A stretch of DNA of 40,119 nucleotides from an uncultured Hyphomicrobiales bacterium (GTDB lineage: Bacteria > Pseudomonadota > Alphaproteobacteria > Rhizobiales > Devosiaceae), in assembly GCA_903842455.1 (NCBI GenBank), contig CAIMLX010000052.1:1-40119 (forward strand). Direction: 5' to 3'. Below are positions 8,418 to 21,035 of the stretch, one piece after another (the stretch's first letter is position 1; each line of letters starts with the position of its first letter). A program made the position numbers and the translations under genes. The notes beneath the pieces are model-generated. The model did not search any database, was not told the origin of the DNA, and saw only the letters and a program-made list of their open reading frames with translations.

Positions 8418-10613
8418 ATGCTGGATGATCCCGAACAGCTGACCAGCGAAGCCCTCACCGGCGTCGTAGCGGTCATGGTGAGCGTGTCGGTCGAGGGGCC
8501 GTACTCGTACCGGGTGCCCTATGGCATGACCGTGACGCGCGGCTCGATCGTCGCGGTGCCGCTGGTCGGCCGGCTGACGCTGGGCGTGGTGTGGGGGCTG
8601 CCCAAGGACAACTTCGCCCACAACCGGCTCAAGGACATCGCCCAGGTCTACGATACGCCGCCGCTCTCCGAAGAACTGCTGAAGACCATCGAGTGGGTCA
8701 GCCGCTACACGCTTGCGCCGCCGGGGCTGGTGCTGCGCTCGGTGCTGCGCTCTACCGAGGCGCTGGAGCCCGAGCGGACCATCACCGCCTATCGCCGCAC
8801 CGGCGCCGACCCCGGCAAGCTCACCGCGGCTCGCGCCAAGGTCCTCGACGTGCTGATGGATGGGGAGGCGTGGGCCAAGTCCGCCATCGCCGCCGCAGCC
8901 GGGGTGTCGACCTCGGTGGTCGACGGGCTGGAGCGGACGGGGGCGGTCGAGCGAATCGAGACATTGCCGCCGCCGGTGGCGCTGCCGCCCGACCCGGATG
9001 CGGCGGCGCCGACCTTCTCCGATGACCAGACCCGGGCACTGGCAGAAGTTCGTGGCCTTGACGCGCACAAGTTCGGCGTGGCGCTGCTCGATGGCGTCAC
9101 GGGAGCAGGAAAGACCGAGGTGTTCTTCGAGGCCGTCGCTGACACGATTCGCGCCGGCCGGCAGGCCCTCGTTCTCCTCCCCGAGATCGCGCTCACCTCA
9201 GGCTTCGTCTCCCGCTTCACCCGGCGCTTCGGCACCAGGCCGGGCGAGTGGCACTCCGACATGTCGCCACCGCTGCGGTCGCGCACCTGGCGCGCGGTGC
9301 TGAACGGCGATGTCCGCGTGGTGCTGGGCGCCCGCTCGGCGCTGTTCCTGCCGTTCCGCGAACTGGGGCTGATCGTGCTCGACGAAGAGCATGACGGGGC
9401 GTTCAAGCAGTCGGACGGGGTGAACTACCACGCGCGGGACATGGCCGTGGTGCGGGCGAAATTCGCCGAGGCGCGGGTGATCCTGTCGTCCGCAACCCCC
9501 AGCGTCGAAAGCCGCAACAACGCCAATACCGGCCGCTACAAGCACGTCCTGCTGACCTCGCGCTTCGCCCAGGCGGCAATGCCGGAGATTGCGCCCATCG
9601 ACATGCGCGAGGAGGCGCCCGAGAAGGGCCAATGGATCGCGCCGAAGCTGGCGCGCGAGATCTTCGCCACCCTCGACCGAGGCGAGCAGGCGCTGCTGTT
9701 CCTCAACCGCCGGGGCTATGCGCCGCTGACGCTGTGCAAGAGCTGCGGCCACCAGTACCAGTGCCCGGATTGCTCGGCCTGGCTGGTCGAGCACCGCTTC
9801 CGCGGCGTGCTGATGTGCCATCACTGCGGCCACGAGGTCCGCACCCCGACGGTCTGCACCGCCTGCGGCACCGCGGACTCGCTGGTGCCGATCGGGCCGG
9901 GCATCGAGCGCGTCGCCGAGGAAGCCGCCGCCCGCTTCCCCGATGCGCGAACGGTGATCCTTTCGTCGGATATGGGCAGCAACCTGCAGCTCAAGGAGAA
10001 ATTCGAGCAGATCGAGAAGGGCGAGTACGACCTCGTCATCGGCACCCAACTGGTCGCCAAGGGGCACCATTTCGAGAAGCTGACGCTGGTCGGTGTGCTC
10101 GATGCCGACCTCGGGCTCGACAAGGGCGACCCCCGCGCCGCCGAGCGCACCTTCCAGATCCTCACCCAGGTCACCGGGCGCGCCGGCCGCGCCGAACGGG
10201 CCGGCAAGGCGTTTCTCCAGACCTATCACCCCAGCCACGCCGTCATCCAGGCGATGGTGAAGGGCGATCGCGAGGCGTTCTATGCGCACGAACTGCTGGC
10301 CCGCGAAGCGGGCGGTTTGCCGCCCTTCGGCCGGCTGGCGGCGCTGATCGTCTCGGCCAGCGAGCGCGACCCCGCCTTCGCCTTCGCCAAGGCGCTGCTC
10401 GCCGCTGCGCCGACGGCAGATGGGCTGAAGCTGTTCGGGCCGGCCGACGCGCCGATCTCGATGATCCGCGGCCGCCACCGGGTGCGGCTGCTGGCCCAAT
10501 CCGGCAAGGATTTCGACCTATCGGGCTATGTCCGCTTCTGGCTGCAGCAGGGGACAAAGACGAGCGGTAACCTGCGCGTACAGGTCGACATCGACCCGCA
10601 GAGCTTCCTCTAG
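8418..10613 (+). CDS. priA: Primosomal replication protein N' (PriA helicase)
   Basis: A 731-residue superfamily 2 helicase that reloads the replisome at stalled forks. The N-terminal 3'-binding domain is followed by Walker A GVTGAGKT (226-233) and the DEEH box (322-325). The eight-cysteine zinc insertion is complete: C440, C443, C449, C452, C467, C470, C480 and C483. The C-terminal helicase half contains IGTQLVAKGHHFEKLTLVGV and QVTGRAGRAER. Length is normal. The start is the first ATG after a weak ribosome site; no better internal start is seen. Confidence 0.95.
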   Translation: MLDDPEQLTSEALTGVVAVMVSVSVEGPYSYRVPYGMTVTRGSIVAVPLVGRLTLGVVWGLPKDNFAHNRLKDIAQVYDTPPLSEELLKTIEWVSRYTLAPPGLVLRSVLRSTEALEPERTITAYRRTGADPGKLTAARAKVLDVLMDGEAWAKSAIAAAAGVSTSVVDGLERTGAVERIETLPPPVALPPDPDAAAPTFSDDQTRALAEVRGLDAHKFGVALLDGVTGAGKTEVFFEAVADTIRAGRQALVLLPEIALTSGFVSRFTRRFGTRPGEWHSDMSPPLRSRTWRAVLNGDVRVVLGARSALFLPFRELGLIVLDEEHDGAFKQSDGVNYHARDMAVVRAKFAEARVILSSATPSVESRNNANTGRYKHVLLTSRFAQAAMPEIAPIDMREEAPEKGQWIAPKLAREIFATLDRGEQALLFLNRRGYAPLTLCKSCGHQYQCPDCSAWLVEHRFRGVLMCHHCGHEVRTPTVCTACGTADSLVPIGPGIERVAEEAAARFPDARTVILSSDMGSNLQLKEKFEQIEKGEYDLVIGTQLVAKGHHFEKLTLVGVLDADLGLDKGDPRAAERTFQILTQVTGRAGRAERAGKAFLQTYHPSHAVIQAMVKGDREAFYAHELLAREAGGLPPFGRLAALIVSASERDPAFAFAKALLAAAPTADGLKLFGPADAPISMIRGRHRVRLLAQSGKDFDLSGYVRFWLQQGTKTSGNLRVQVDIDPQSFL

Positions 10614-10659
10614 TCCTCGCCCTGCGACAAAACTGTCGGCCCGAGTCCTTGCGCCTGCC

Positions 10660-10687
10660 TTGCGATGGCAAAATTCGCGTGTTAGAG
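10660..10687 (+). promoter_or_regulatory. Possible sigma-70 promoter for the atp operon
   Basis: TTGCGA at 10660-10665 and TTAGAG at 10682-10687 are 16 bases apart. This is the best candidate in the 190-base gap before atpH and would give a leader of about 110 bases. Confidence 0.35.
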
Positions 10688-10804
10688 GGGGCGCGAAATC
10701 CGGGGGCCGTATGCCTTTTCCGGCGAATAATCATTAGCCAAGCAGCCTCCGGCGACCACTCCACTGGCCGGATCCGAGGTTGCGCCAGACGAGGTGACGG
10801 GGAC

Positions 10805-11364
10805 TTGGCAGCGCAGGACTCAGTGCTAACCCAGATCGCGCGGCCTTACGCGTCGGCGCTCTTCGATATTGCGAATTCCAGCAATTCCATCCCTCAGGTC
10901 GAGGCCGGCCTCAGCGCCATTGCCTCCCTTGCCACCACCAGCCAGGACTTTTCGCGTTTCCTGCGCTCGCCGGTGATCAATGCCGACCAGAAGGCGACGG
11001 CGATCCAGGCGATCCTGAGCAAGGGCAATGCCGATACGACCGTGACCAACTTCGTCAACGTCGTGGCGCGTAACGGCCGCCTCTTCGCTCTGCCCGCCAT
11101 CATCACGGCTTTCCGCGAGCGCGCCGCCGAGGCGCGCGGGGAAGTCACCGCCGATGTGACCTCCGCCGTGGCACTGACGGCCGCCCAGGTCTCGGCCCTT
11201 GCCGATACGCTCAAGGCGAAGATCGGCAAGTCGGTCACTCTCAACCAGCATGTCGATCCCAGCCTGATCGGTGGCCTCGTGGTCAAGGTCGGTAGCCAGA
11301 TGATCGACAGCTCGCTCAAAACCAAGCTCACGGCGATGAAGATCGCGATGAAAGAGGTCGGATA

Positions 11365-11365
<1 letters not shown>
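10805..11365 (+). CDS. atpH: F1-ATP synthase subunit delta
   Basis: A 186-residue subunit that joins the F1 head to the peripheral stalk. I place the start at the TTG at 10805: it follows GAGGTGACGGGGA at suitable spacing and gives [21 protein letters not shown], the usual start and exact length of this subunit in related bacteria. No ATG fits. The C-terminal signature [17 protein letters not shown] is present. The stop overlaps the atpA start as TAATG (one shared base), indicating coupled translation. Confidence 0.93.
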
Positions 11366-12900
<1,535 letters not shown>

Positions 12901-12913
12901 GACGAACACACTT

Positions 12914-12941
12914 CGCACGGCGCCGATGAGGGTGCCGTGCG
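12914..12941 (+). other. Intercistronic hairpin atpA-atpG
   Basis: A perfect 8-bp stem CGCACGGC/GCCGTGCG (12914-12921 with 12934-12941), with a second smaller hairpin at about 12957-12975. It has no T run. It could stabilise the upstream mRNA or lower read-through between atpA (three copies per F1) and atpG (one copy). Confidence 0.5.
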
Positions 12942-12999
12942 GTCCATCCAGACGTGAAGCCGGCTTGCCGGTTTCAGCCTAGGGAGCCAGAGCGGCCCG

Positions 13000-13887
13000 A
13001 TGCCCTCGCTAAAGGACCTGAAAAACCGGATCGCCTCGGTCAAATCGACCCAGAAGATCACCAAGGCCATGCAGATGGTGGCCGCCGCCAAGCTGCGCCG
13101 TGCGCAGGAAGCGGCGGAAGCTGCGCGCCCCTATGCCGAGCGCATGGGCAAGGTGCTGGCTGCACTTGGCACCGCTTATGCCGGACGCGAGGACGCGCCC
13201 GTGCTGCTCGGCGGCAACGGCCAGGACAAGGTGCATCTGCTGGTCGTCGCGACCGGCGAGCGCGGCCTTGCCGGCGGCTTCAACTCGTCGATCGCCCGCC
13301 TCGCCCGCGATGCGGCGATCAAGCTGCTCGGCGAAGGCAAGACGGTGAAGATTCTGACCGTCGGTCGCAAGGGCAACGATATCCTGAAGCGCAGCTTCCC
13401 CGACAAGATCGTCGATGCGATCTCGTTCCGTGAAGTGCGCACGCTGGGCTACGTGCAGGCCGCGCAGGTGGGCGAGAAGGTTCTCGCCATGTATGCGGCC
13501 GGCGAGTTCGACGTGGCGACGCTGTTTTATGCGCGCTTCCGCTCGGTGATCAGCCAGATCCCGACCGCGCACCAGCTGATCCCGGCGAAGTTCGAGACCG
13601 CTGAAGCGGAGCCCGAAGTCACGTCCAGCGGCGCGATCTACGAGTACGAGCCCGACGAGGAAGCGATCCTCGCCGACCTGCTGCCGCGCAATATCTCGGT
13701 GCAGATCTTCCGGGCGCTGCTCGAGAACAACGCGTCGTTCTTCGGCGCGCAGATGAGTGCGATGGACAACGCCACACGCAATGCCGGCGACATGATCAAG
13801 CGGCTGACGCTGGTCTACAACCGGCAGCGCCAGGCGCAGATCACCAAGGAACTCATCGAAATCATCTCGGGCGCGGAAGCGCTCTGA
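13000..13887 (+). CDS. atpG: F1-ATP synthase subunit gamma
   Basis: A 295-residue central shaft subunit. The N-terminal helix [20 protein letters not shown] and the C-terminal helix with the signature around [15 protein letters not shown] form the coiled coil that rotates in the alpha-beta hexamer. The middle Rossmann-like domain carries [11 protein letters not shown]. Order and orientation are those of the standard F1 operon. Confidence 0.97.
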   Translation: MPSLKDLKNRIASVKSTQKITKAMQMVAAAKLRRAQEAAEAARPYAERMGKVLAALGTAYAGREDAPVLLGGNGQDKVHLLVVATGERGLAGGFNSSIARLARDAAIKLLGEGKTVKILTVGRKGNDILKRSFPDKIVDAISFREVRTLGYVQAAQVGEKVLAMYAAGEFDVATLFYARFRSVISQIPTAHQLIPAKFETAEAEPEVTSSGAIYEYEPDEEAILADLLPRNISVQIFRALLENNASFFGAQMSAMDNATRNAGDMIKRLTLVYNRQRQAQITKELIEIISGAEAL

Positions 13888-15405
<1,518 letters not shown>

Positions 15406-15424
15406 AGGCAGCACCTAGACAATC

Positions 15425-15446
15425 GGGCTCGCGCGAGCGCGGGCCC
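15425..15446 (+). other. Intercistronic hairpin atpD-atpC
   Basis: GGGCTCGC (15425-15432) pairs with GCGGGCCC (15439-15446) with one wobble. It lies between the atpD stop and the atpC ribosome site, without a T run. Confidence 0.4.
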
Positions 15447-15466
15447 AATGCTTACGAGGCAGGACC

Positions 15467-15889
15467 ATGGCCGAAGGCGTCAAACTCGAAATCGTCTCGC
15501 CCGAGCGGCTGCTGCTGTCGGAGACCGTCAAGTCGGTCACCGTACCGGGCGTCGAAGGCTACTTCACGGTGCTGGGTGACCATGCGCCGTTCATGACGAC
15601 GCTCCGTCCGGGTTTTGTCACGGTCACGGACACGGCCAACGTCGCCCACGTCTACTACGTGCGCGGCGGGTTCGCCGACGTGTCTCCCGAGGGCCTGACC
15701 CTGCTGGCCGAAGAGGCCCAGGACATTGCGCAGTTCGATCGCAGCAAGATCGACGCGCTGATCGCGGCCGGTCTTACCGCGCTGCAGGCGACAAACGTCG
15801 CCGACGAGCAGATGCGGCTGCAGCAGGAGATCGACACCTGGCGCAACCTGCTGCTCGAGGCTTCGAGCACCGCGTCGCCGGCGCACTGA
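15467..15889 (+). CDS. atpC: F1-ATP synthase subunit epsilon
   Basis: A 140-residue subunit that regulates F1. The N-terminal beta-sandwich carries VKSVTVPGVEGYFTVLGDHA, typical of the family, and the C-terminal helices are QQEIDTWRNLLLEASS. A GAGGCAGG ribosome site precedes the ATG. It closes the atpHAGDC operon and is followed by a terminator. Confidence 0.95.
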   Translation: MAEGVKLEIVSPERLLLSETVKSVTVPGVEGYFTVLGDHAPFMTTLRPGFVTVTDTANVAHVYYVRGGFADVSPEGLTLLAEEAQDIAQFDRSKIDALIAAGLTALQATNVADEQMRLQQEIDTWRNLLLEASSTASPAH

Positions 15890-15917
15890 CGCCAGCCAGT
15901 CAGTTCCTTCAGTTCCA

Positions 15918-15944
15918 ACGGGCGTCCTTCGGGGCGCCCGTTTG
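15918..15944 (+). terminator. Terminator after atpC
   Basis: A 10-bp stem (15918-15927 with 15932-15941, one wobble) with a TTCG tetraloop is followed by TTTGCTTTG. It ends the atp operon. Confidence 0.75.
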
Positions 15945-16190
15945 CTTTGCGCGCCTAAATGCGCATCCGGAAGCAATTCATCAAGCTTTAAGCTTGTCGC
16001 GCTATTTCTGAACCTGGGAATGCAGTTCAGAATTCAGTCGATCGACCGATGGCGTGGGCCGTCATCGGGGTCAGGTAGCGCTGCGTCCAGTTGAAGCCAT
16101 CCGAAACGCGAAGCGTCACAGGACAGTCGGTCACCGTTGGTGGCCGCCGGGCAGTGTTATTACCCGTATTCTTTCTGAGAGCGTCCAGAA
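15945..16190 (+). promoter_or_regulatory. Control region upstream of the chemoreceptor cassette
   Basis: A 246-base gap that is more AT-rich than its neighbours in its first part. It contains AAGCTTTAAGCTT (15983-15995) and an 8-bp perfect inverted repeat TTCTGAAC/GTTCAGAA (16006-16013 and 16025-16032) whose arms are about two helical turns apart, centre to centre 19 bases. The repeat looks like an operator. I could not find a convincing sigma-70, sigma-28 or sigma-54 promoter. Confidence 0.4.
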
Positions 16191-18197
16191 GTGAAAGTCA
16201 GAAGCCGCATATTTATGATCGTCGTCATCATGGGTGTGATGATTGGGGCCGTAGGCAGCATCGCCGCCTACTTTGCAATGAGCTTCGCCGAAAGGGTGCA
16301 GCACCTCGAGAATGCTTCGGCACGCGCCTTTGCCGGCGAGCACCTGAACCGGCTGGTCACAGCCGTGGTGATGGATGCGCGCGGCATCTATGCCTCCGAT
16401 AGTGTCGAACAGGCCAATCCGTTCAGTGACGGCATCCTGGCATCGCTCGACAAGATCGATGCGCATGTGGCGGCCTGGCAAGCGCTGATCCCGGCATCGC
16501 AGGCGGCTGATTTCGAGACTCTCAAGGCGCGTACTGCGGAATTCCGCAGCTTCCGCGCGGAGACGGCGCGGCTCGGCACCATCGATCCGTTGCAGGCCAA
16601 CGAACAAGGCAACAACGAAGCCAACCGTGCCAATCGAAAGGCCTTCCAGGCCGAGATCGATGCCGTTGTGAAGCAGGACCAGGAAGAGTTCGCCGCCGCC
16701 AGGGCCGACCTCCACGGCTTCCAGTCCCTGCTGGTCCCGGTGGTCGCGGGAACGACAGTCCTCGGCCTGCTGCTCGGCGTGATTGCGGCTGCGATTGTTG
16801 CTACCCGCTACATTACGCGGCCCCTCGCCCACGTCACCGGCGTCATGGGGCGCCTCGCCGAAGGCGATCTGGCGATCGACATACCGTATGTCGGCGAGAG
16901 CAACGAGATCGGCCAGATGGCCGCTGCGGTGCAGGTGTTCAAGGAAAACGGCATCCGCGTTGCCGAAATGAACGAGGACGAGCGCACCCGGCATGCGAAG
17001 GCGGCCGAGCGGGCGCGCCTGATGCAGGAGTTCCAGGATGGCTTCGACGGTGCCGTGGAGGCGACGCTGCAGGGCGACCTGTCGAAGCGGCTGGCCACCG
17101 GCCAGGCTGACCCGGATATCGCCCGCATTTCGGCCAACTTCAACCGCCTGATGGAGACGGTGAGCGGCGGCCTGAGCGAGGCCGGCGAGGTGCTGGCGTC
17201 GCTTGCCGAGGCCGACCTGACGCGCCGCATGCACGGCAGCTACCAGGGGGAGTTCGCGCGGCTCAAGGACAATACCAACACCGTCGCCGAAAAGCTGACC
17301 GACGTGGTCACGCGCCTGCGCGGCACGTCGCAGAGCCTCCGCACCGCTACCGGCGAAATCCTGTCGGGCGCCAACGACCTCAGTGAACGGACCACCAAGC
17401 AGGCGGCAACGATCGAAGAGACGTCCGCGGCGATGGAGCAACTGTCGCAGACGGTGATCCAGAACGCCGAGCGCGCCGGCAGCGCGTCGGACAACGCCCA
17501 GGCGGTAACGGTGGCGGCCGAGGATGGCGGCGCCGTGATGATCCGCGCCAACGACGCGATGGAGCGGATTACCGAGAGTTCGGGCAAGATCTCCAACATC
17601 ATCGGCATGATCGACGACATCGCCTTCCAGACCAACCTGCTGGCTCTCAACGCTTCCGTGGAAGCCGCCCGGGCAGGCGAGGCCGGCAAGGGTTTTGCCG
17701 TGGTGGCGGTGGAAGTGCGTCGCCTGGCGCAGTCGGCGGCCGAAGCATCGCGGGACGTGAAGGTGTTGATCGAGCAGTCCGCTACCGAGGTAACTGCCGG
17801 CTCGAGGCTGGTGGCCGAAGCGGCGACGAAGCTGCAGTTGATGCTGGAGGCGGTGCGCCGCAACCGCTCGCTGCTCGATGACATCGCCCAGCAGAGCCGG
17901 GAACAGGCGTCCTCGATCGAGGAAGTGAACACCGCCGTGCGCCAGATGGACGAGATGACCCAGCACAACGCCGCGCTGGTCGAACAGACCAATGCCGCCA
18001 TCGAGCAGACCGAGACGCAGGCCGTCGAGCTCGACAGCATCGTCGCGGTGTTCACGGTCGGCGGCGAGACACCGGTGGTTCGCGAGATCGCCAGCGCGAA
18101 AAAGCCGCGGCCGGTGCAGGCCGCCAAGGCGGCGGCGCAGCGCTATCTCAGCCGCGGCAACACAGCGATCAAGGCCGACGACTGGGCCGAGTTCTAG
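16191..18197 (+). CDS. Methyl-accepting chemotaxis protein 1 (four-helix-type sensor)
   Basis: A 668-residue chemoreceptor starting with GTG. TM1 is about 7-30 and TM2 about 180-205; the periplasmic part between them (31-179) is all-helical and lacks Cache features. A HAMP domain follows (206-258), then a second HAMP-like segment at about 280-365 ([24 protein letters not shown]). The signalling hairpin tip lies around 474-500 ([20 protein letters not shown]). The last residues DDWAEF form a tryptophan/phenylalanine pentapeptide of the kind that tethers CheR/CheB. It is the first gene of a cluster of three paralogues; no che kinase genes are in the window. Confidence 0.93.
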   Translation: MKVRSRIFMIVVIMGVMIGAVGSIAAYFAMSFAERVQHLENASARAFAGEHLNRLVTAVVMDARGIYASDSVEQANPFSDGILASLDKIDAHVAAWQALIPASQAADFETLKARTAEFRSFRAETARLGTIDPLQANEQGNNEANRANRKAFQAEIDAVVKQDQEEFAAARADLHGFQSLLVPVVAGTTVLGLLLGVIAAAIVATRYITRPLAHVTGVMGRLAEGDLAIDIPYVGESNEIGQMAAAVQVFKENGIRVAEMNEDERTRHAKAAERARLMQEFQDGFDGAVEATLQGDLSKRLATGQADPDIARISANFNRLMETVSGGLSEAGEVLASLAEADLTRRMHGSYQGEFARLKDNTNTVAEKLTDVVTRLRGTSQSLRTATGEILSGANDLSERTTKQAATIEETSAAMEQLSQTVIQNAERAGSASDNAQAVTVAAEDGGAVMIRANDAMERITESSGKISNIIGMIDDIAFQTNLLALNASVEAARAGEAGKGFAVVAVEVRRLAQSAAEASRDVKVLIEQSATEVTAGSRLVAEAATKLQLMLEAVRRNRSLLDDIAQQSREQASSIEEVNTAVRQMDEMTQHNAALVEQTNAAIEQTETQAVELDSIVAVFTVGGETPVVREIASAKKPRPVQAAKAAAQRYLSRGNTAIKADDWAEF

Positions 18198-18209
18198 GCA
18201 ACGAAAGTG

Positions 18210-18224
18210 CCGGGCCGGGCCCGG
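18210..18224 (+). other. Hairpin between MCP1 and the PDC-like gene
   Basis: CCGGGC/GCCCGG, a 6-bp all-GC stem with a CGG loop, directly before the ribosome site AAGGAGGA of the next gene. There is no T run. Confidence 0.4.
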
Positions 18225-18247
18225 GCTAACCAAGGAGGAACACGAAC

Positions 18248-18829
18248 ATGACGTCCAGGCTTCTCACTTCCCTCGTGCTGGCAGCGGCGCTTTTCGGTAT
18301 TGCGCCGGCCGCGGCGCAGGACAACGAATACGCCGCGCCGCTGACCGAACTCGCCAACGGGAAACTGCGCGAGATCGCCCAGAACCCGGCGCTGGTCGCT
18401 GCCATCGAAGCGCAGAACGCGCTGACAGCCGGCCATGACGCTGCCACCATCGATACGCTCGACAAGCAGTGGCGGGCAGAGGTCGACGCGGCTGACAAGC
18501 CATTGATCAACGCCACCTTGGGCTCCGAGGCTTCTGCAATGCTCAAGGCCGCCCAGGACGAGAGCGCCGGCCTGTTCACCGAGATTTTCGCGACCGATGC
18601 GGTCGGGCTCAACGTTGCCCAGTCGACGGTGACCTCCGACTACTGGCAGGGCGACGAGGACAAGTTCACGCTGAGCTTCGGCGCCGGCGCCGATGCGGTG
18701 TTCCTGGGCGAGATCGAGCAGGACGAGAGCACGCAGGCCTACCAGAGCCAGATCAGCATCACCGTCACCGATGCGGCCGGGCAGCCGATCGGCTCGATCA
18801 CCGCGGGCGTCGATCTCTCGATGCTCTAG
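18248..18829 (+). CDS. Secreted PDC/Cache-like sensor-domain protein
   Basis: A 193-residue protein with a signal peptide (MTSRLLTSLVLAAALFGIAP, cleavage expected after AQ about residue 24) and no other membrane segment. The mature part is one alpha/beta domain: a long N-terminal helix (IAQNPALVAAIEAQN), then VGLNVAQSTVTSDYWQGDED, then IEQDESTQAYQSQISITVTD and GQPIGSITAGVDL. This resembles the extracellular PDC/Cache domain of receptors, but without a signalling part. It has a strong AAGGAGGA ribosome site and sits 50 bases after MCP1 and 69 before MCP2. It may bind a ligand and hand it to one of the receptors; that role is inference. Confidence 0.75.
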   Translation: MTSRLLTSLVLAAALFGIAPAAAQDNEYAAPLTELANGKLREIAQNPALVAAIEAQNALTAGHDAATIDTLDKQWRAEVDAADKPLINATLGSEASAMLKAAQDESAGLFTEIFATDAVGLNVAQSTVTSDYWQGDEDKFTLSFGAGADAVFLGEIEQDESTQAYQSQISITVTDAAGQPIGSITAGVDLSML

Positions 18830-18843
18830 CGCCAGACGACCAG

Positions 18844-18870
18844 GGCTCTCGCGGATACCCTGCGAGGGCC
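18844..18870 (+). other. Hairpin between the PDC-like gene and MCP2
   Basis: GGCTCTCGC (18844-18852) pairs with GCGAGGGCC (18862-18870) with one wobble. No T run follows; the short direct repeat GATCAAT occurs right after it (18871) and again at the MCP2 start (18894). Confidence 0.4.
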
Positions 18871-18898
18871 GATCAATCTTCGTATCGAGGTCCGATCA

Positions 18899-20866
18899 AT
18901 GGCGCTACGCCTGAAGCTCACTTCCGCCATCCTGGTCCCCGCGGCAGGGGCGCTGCTGCTGGCCGTGGCGTTGACCATGCTGCTGTCGTCGCTGAGCAAC
19001 ATCCGGACGGTGGAAACCACCCTCGCCGGGCAGCAGGACGAACTGATCGAGGTTCTCGGCAACAAGTACGCCGGCAGCATCAAGTTCGCCAAGATGGACG
19101 CGGTTACTCCCGATCTTGTTGCATACCAGGGTAATCCGCAGTTCGGTTTCGCCGGTGCGGTGGTACTCGACGCGCAGGGCGCCACACTGCTGGCGCATGG
19201 CGAGGACAGTGCCATTTCCGGTGTGGCCGCCGCCACGGCCGCGGAGGCGATGCAGGCCGGCGTGCGCGTGTCGCGTACCATCGGCGATATCCACTACTCG
19301 GCTGTGCCGACCTATTTCGGCAAGGACGCCGCGCTGGTTGGCGCCTTCGGCATGGCGCGGGACCTCTCTATCCACCGGGCCGACATCATCACCCAGCAGG
19401 CGCAGAACGCCGTGATCGGCCTCGGCATTGCGGCACTGGCATTGATCGGGCTGGCGGTGCTGATCATCTTCTATGTGACCCGGCCGATGAGCCGGCTGAC
19501 CCGGGCGGCGACGGCGCTTGCCGATGGCGATCTCGATGTGGCCGTGGGCAGTGGGGGACGGGGCGACGAGCTGGGTGATCTGGCGCGCGCCATCGAGGTG
19601 TTCCGGGCCAACTCGCAGCAGGTCCGCTCGATGACCGAGGCGGAGGCGCAGCGCATTGTCGCCGATGCCGAAGCGCGCCAGCAGATGATGCGCGAGCTGC
19701 AGCAGGCGTTCGGCGCCGCGGTGGGCGCGGCGCAGGCGGGCGACCTGTCGGCGCGGGTGAGTGCGAATTTTCCCGATGCGGAGATCAACAACCTTGCCGG
19801 CAGCGTCAACGCGCTGCTCGAAACCGTGGATGGTGCGGTCCGCGACACGGGCGACATGCTGGCCTCGCTGGCCGCGGCCGACCTCACCCGCCGGATGGAG
19901 GGCAGCTACGAAGGAGCCTTCGCCGAACTCAGCAGCAGTGCCAACACCGTGGCCGACCGGTTCTCCCAGATCGTCGGGCAGCTCAGGAAGACCTCCTTCG
20001 ACCTGAAGACCGCCACGGGAGAGATCCTGTCGGGTGCCAACGACCTGTCGGAACGCACCACGCGGCAGGCTGCCACCATCGAGCAGACCTCGGCGGCGAT
20101 GGAGCAACTGGCGCAGACCGTGCTGGCCAATGCCGACCGGGCCTCCGGCGCGTCGCAGAACGCCGCCCAGGTGACCACTGCCGCCGAGGAGGGTGGAGCA
20201 GTCATGCGCCTCGCAAACGATGCGATGGGGCGGATCACCGCGTCGTCGGGCATGATCTCGAACATCATCGGGCTCATCGACGACATCGCGTTCCAGACGA
20301 ACCTCCTGGCGCTCAACGCCTCGGTCGAGGCGGCGCGGGCCGGCGAGGCGGGCAACGGCTTTGCGGTGGTGGCGGTGGAAGTGCGGCGGCTCGCCCAGTC
20401 GGCAGCCAAGGCCTCGTCCGACGTCAAGTCGCTCATCGAGCAGTCGGCGGTCGAGGTGAGCAGCGGCACCAGGCTGGTAGCGGACGCTGCGGGCAAGCTC
20501 GAGGCGATGCTGGACGCGGTGCGCGGCAATCGCGAACTGCTCGAAGGCATGGCCCAGCAGAGCCGCGAGCAGGCGTCCTCGATCGATGAAGTCAACACCG
20601 CCATGCGCCAGATGGACGAGATGACCCAGCACAATGCCGCGCTGGTCGAACAGACCAACGCCGCCATCGAGCAGACAGAGGCCCAGGCGGTCGAGCTCGA
20701 CCGTATCGTTGCGGTGTTCACGGTCGGCGGTGAGGCTGAACTGCTGCGGGACGCAGCGCCCCGCAGGAAGCAGGTCCGTCCGGCGCAAGCCACAGGGTCG
20801 TCGGCAAAGCGATACCTGAGCCAGGGCAACGCGGCGATCAAGCAGGATGATTGGGCGGAGTTCTAG
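18899..20866 (+). CDS. Methyl-accepting chemotaxis protein 2 (Cache-type sensor)
   Basis: A 655-residue chemoreceptor. TM1 is about 8-32 and TM2 171-193. The periplasmic part (33-170) has Cache-like features: GFAGAVVLDAQGATLLAHG followed by VSRTIGDIHYSAVPTYFG and AALVGAFGMARD. HAMP follows at 194-246, then a second HAMP-like pair (AGDLSARVSANF, AADLTRRMEGSY) and the conserved signalling hairpin. The C-terminus KQDDWAEF is a CheR-type tether. GAGG at 18887-18890 precedes the ATG. Its cytoplasmic half is very close to MCP1 and MCP3, while the sensor differs. Confidence 0.93.
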   Translation: MALRLKLTSAILVPAAGALLLAVALTMLLSSLSNIRTVETTLAGQQDELIEVLGNKYAGSIKFAKMDAVTPDLVAYQGNPQFGFAGAVVLDAQGATLLAHGEDSAISGVAAATAAEAMQAGVRVSRTIGDIHYSAVPTYFGKDAALVGAFGMARDLSIHRADIITQQAQNAVIGLGIAALALIGLAVLIIFYVTRPMSRLTRAATALADGDLDVAVGSGGRGDELGDLARAIEVFRANSQQVRSMTEAEAQRIVADAEARQQMMRELQQAFGAAVGAAQAGDLSARVSANFPDAEINNLAGSVNALLETVDGAVRDTGDMLASLAAADLTRRMEGSYEGAFAELSSSANTVADRFSQIVGQLRKTSFDLKTATGEILSGANDLSERTTRQAATIEQTSAAMEQLAQTVLANADRASGASQNAAQVTTAAEEGGAVMRLANDAMGRITASSGMISNIIGLIDDIAFQTNLLALNASVEAARAGEAGNGFAVVAVEVRRLAQSAAKASSDVKSLIEQSAVEVSSGTRLVADAAGKLEAMLDAVRGNRELLEGMAQQSREQASSIDEVNTAMRQMDEMTQHNAALVEQTNAAIEQTEAQAVELDRIVAVFTVGGEAELLRDAAPRRKQVRPAQATGSSAKRYLSQGNAAIKQDDWAEF

Positions 20867-21035
20867 GCGACCTGCAAACCCATTGCCGGCCTCCGCCGAT
20901 CGGGGAGCCGTTTCTTCCCCGGCAAGCCGCTGCACTTCAATCAGACATTAACGTTGCACGTCCACTTTCGCACTGGGGGATGAGTATGGCCGGCCGCCCA
21001 CCGAGGACAGAAGTCTTGGCTAGCGGAGCTTCAGA

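Noticed and set aside
16131-18233. 700-codon reverse frame over MCP1 and similar ones over MCP2, MCP3 and atpG-atpD
   Set aside because: All are shadows of GC3-rich genes; products are Arg/His/Leu-rich and lack recognisable motifs.
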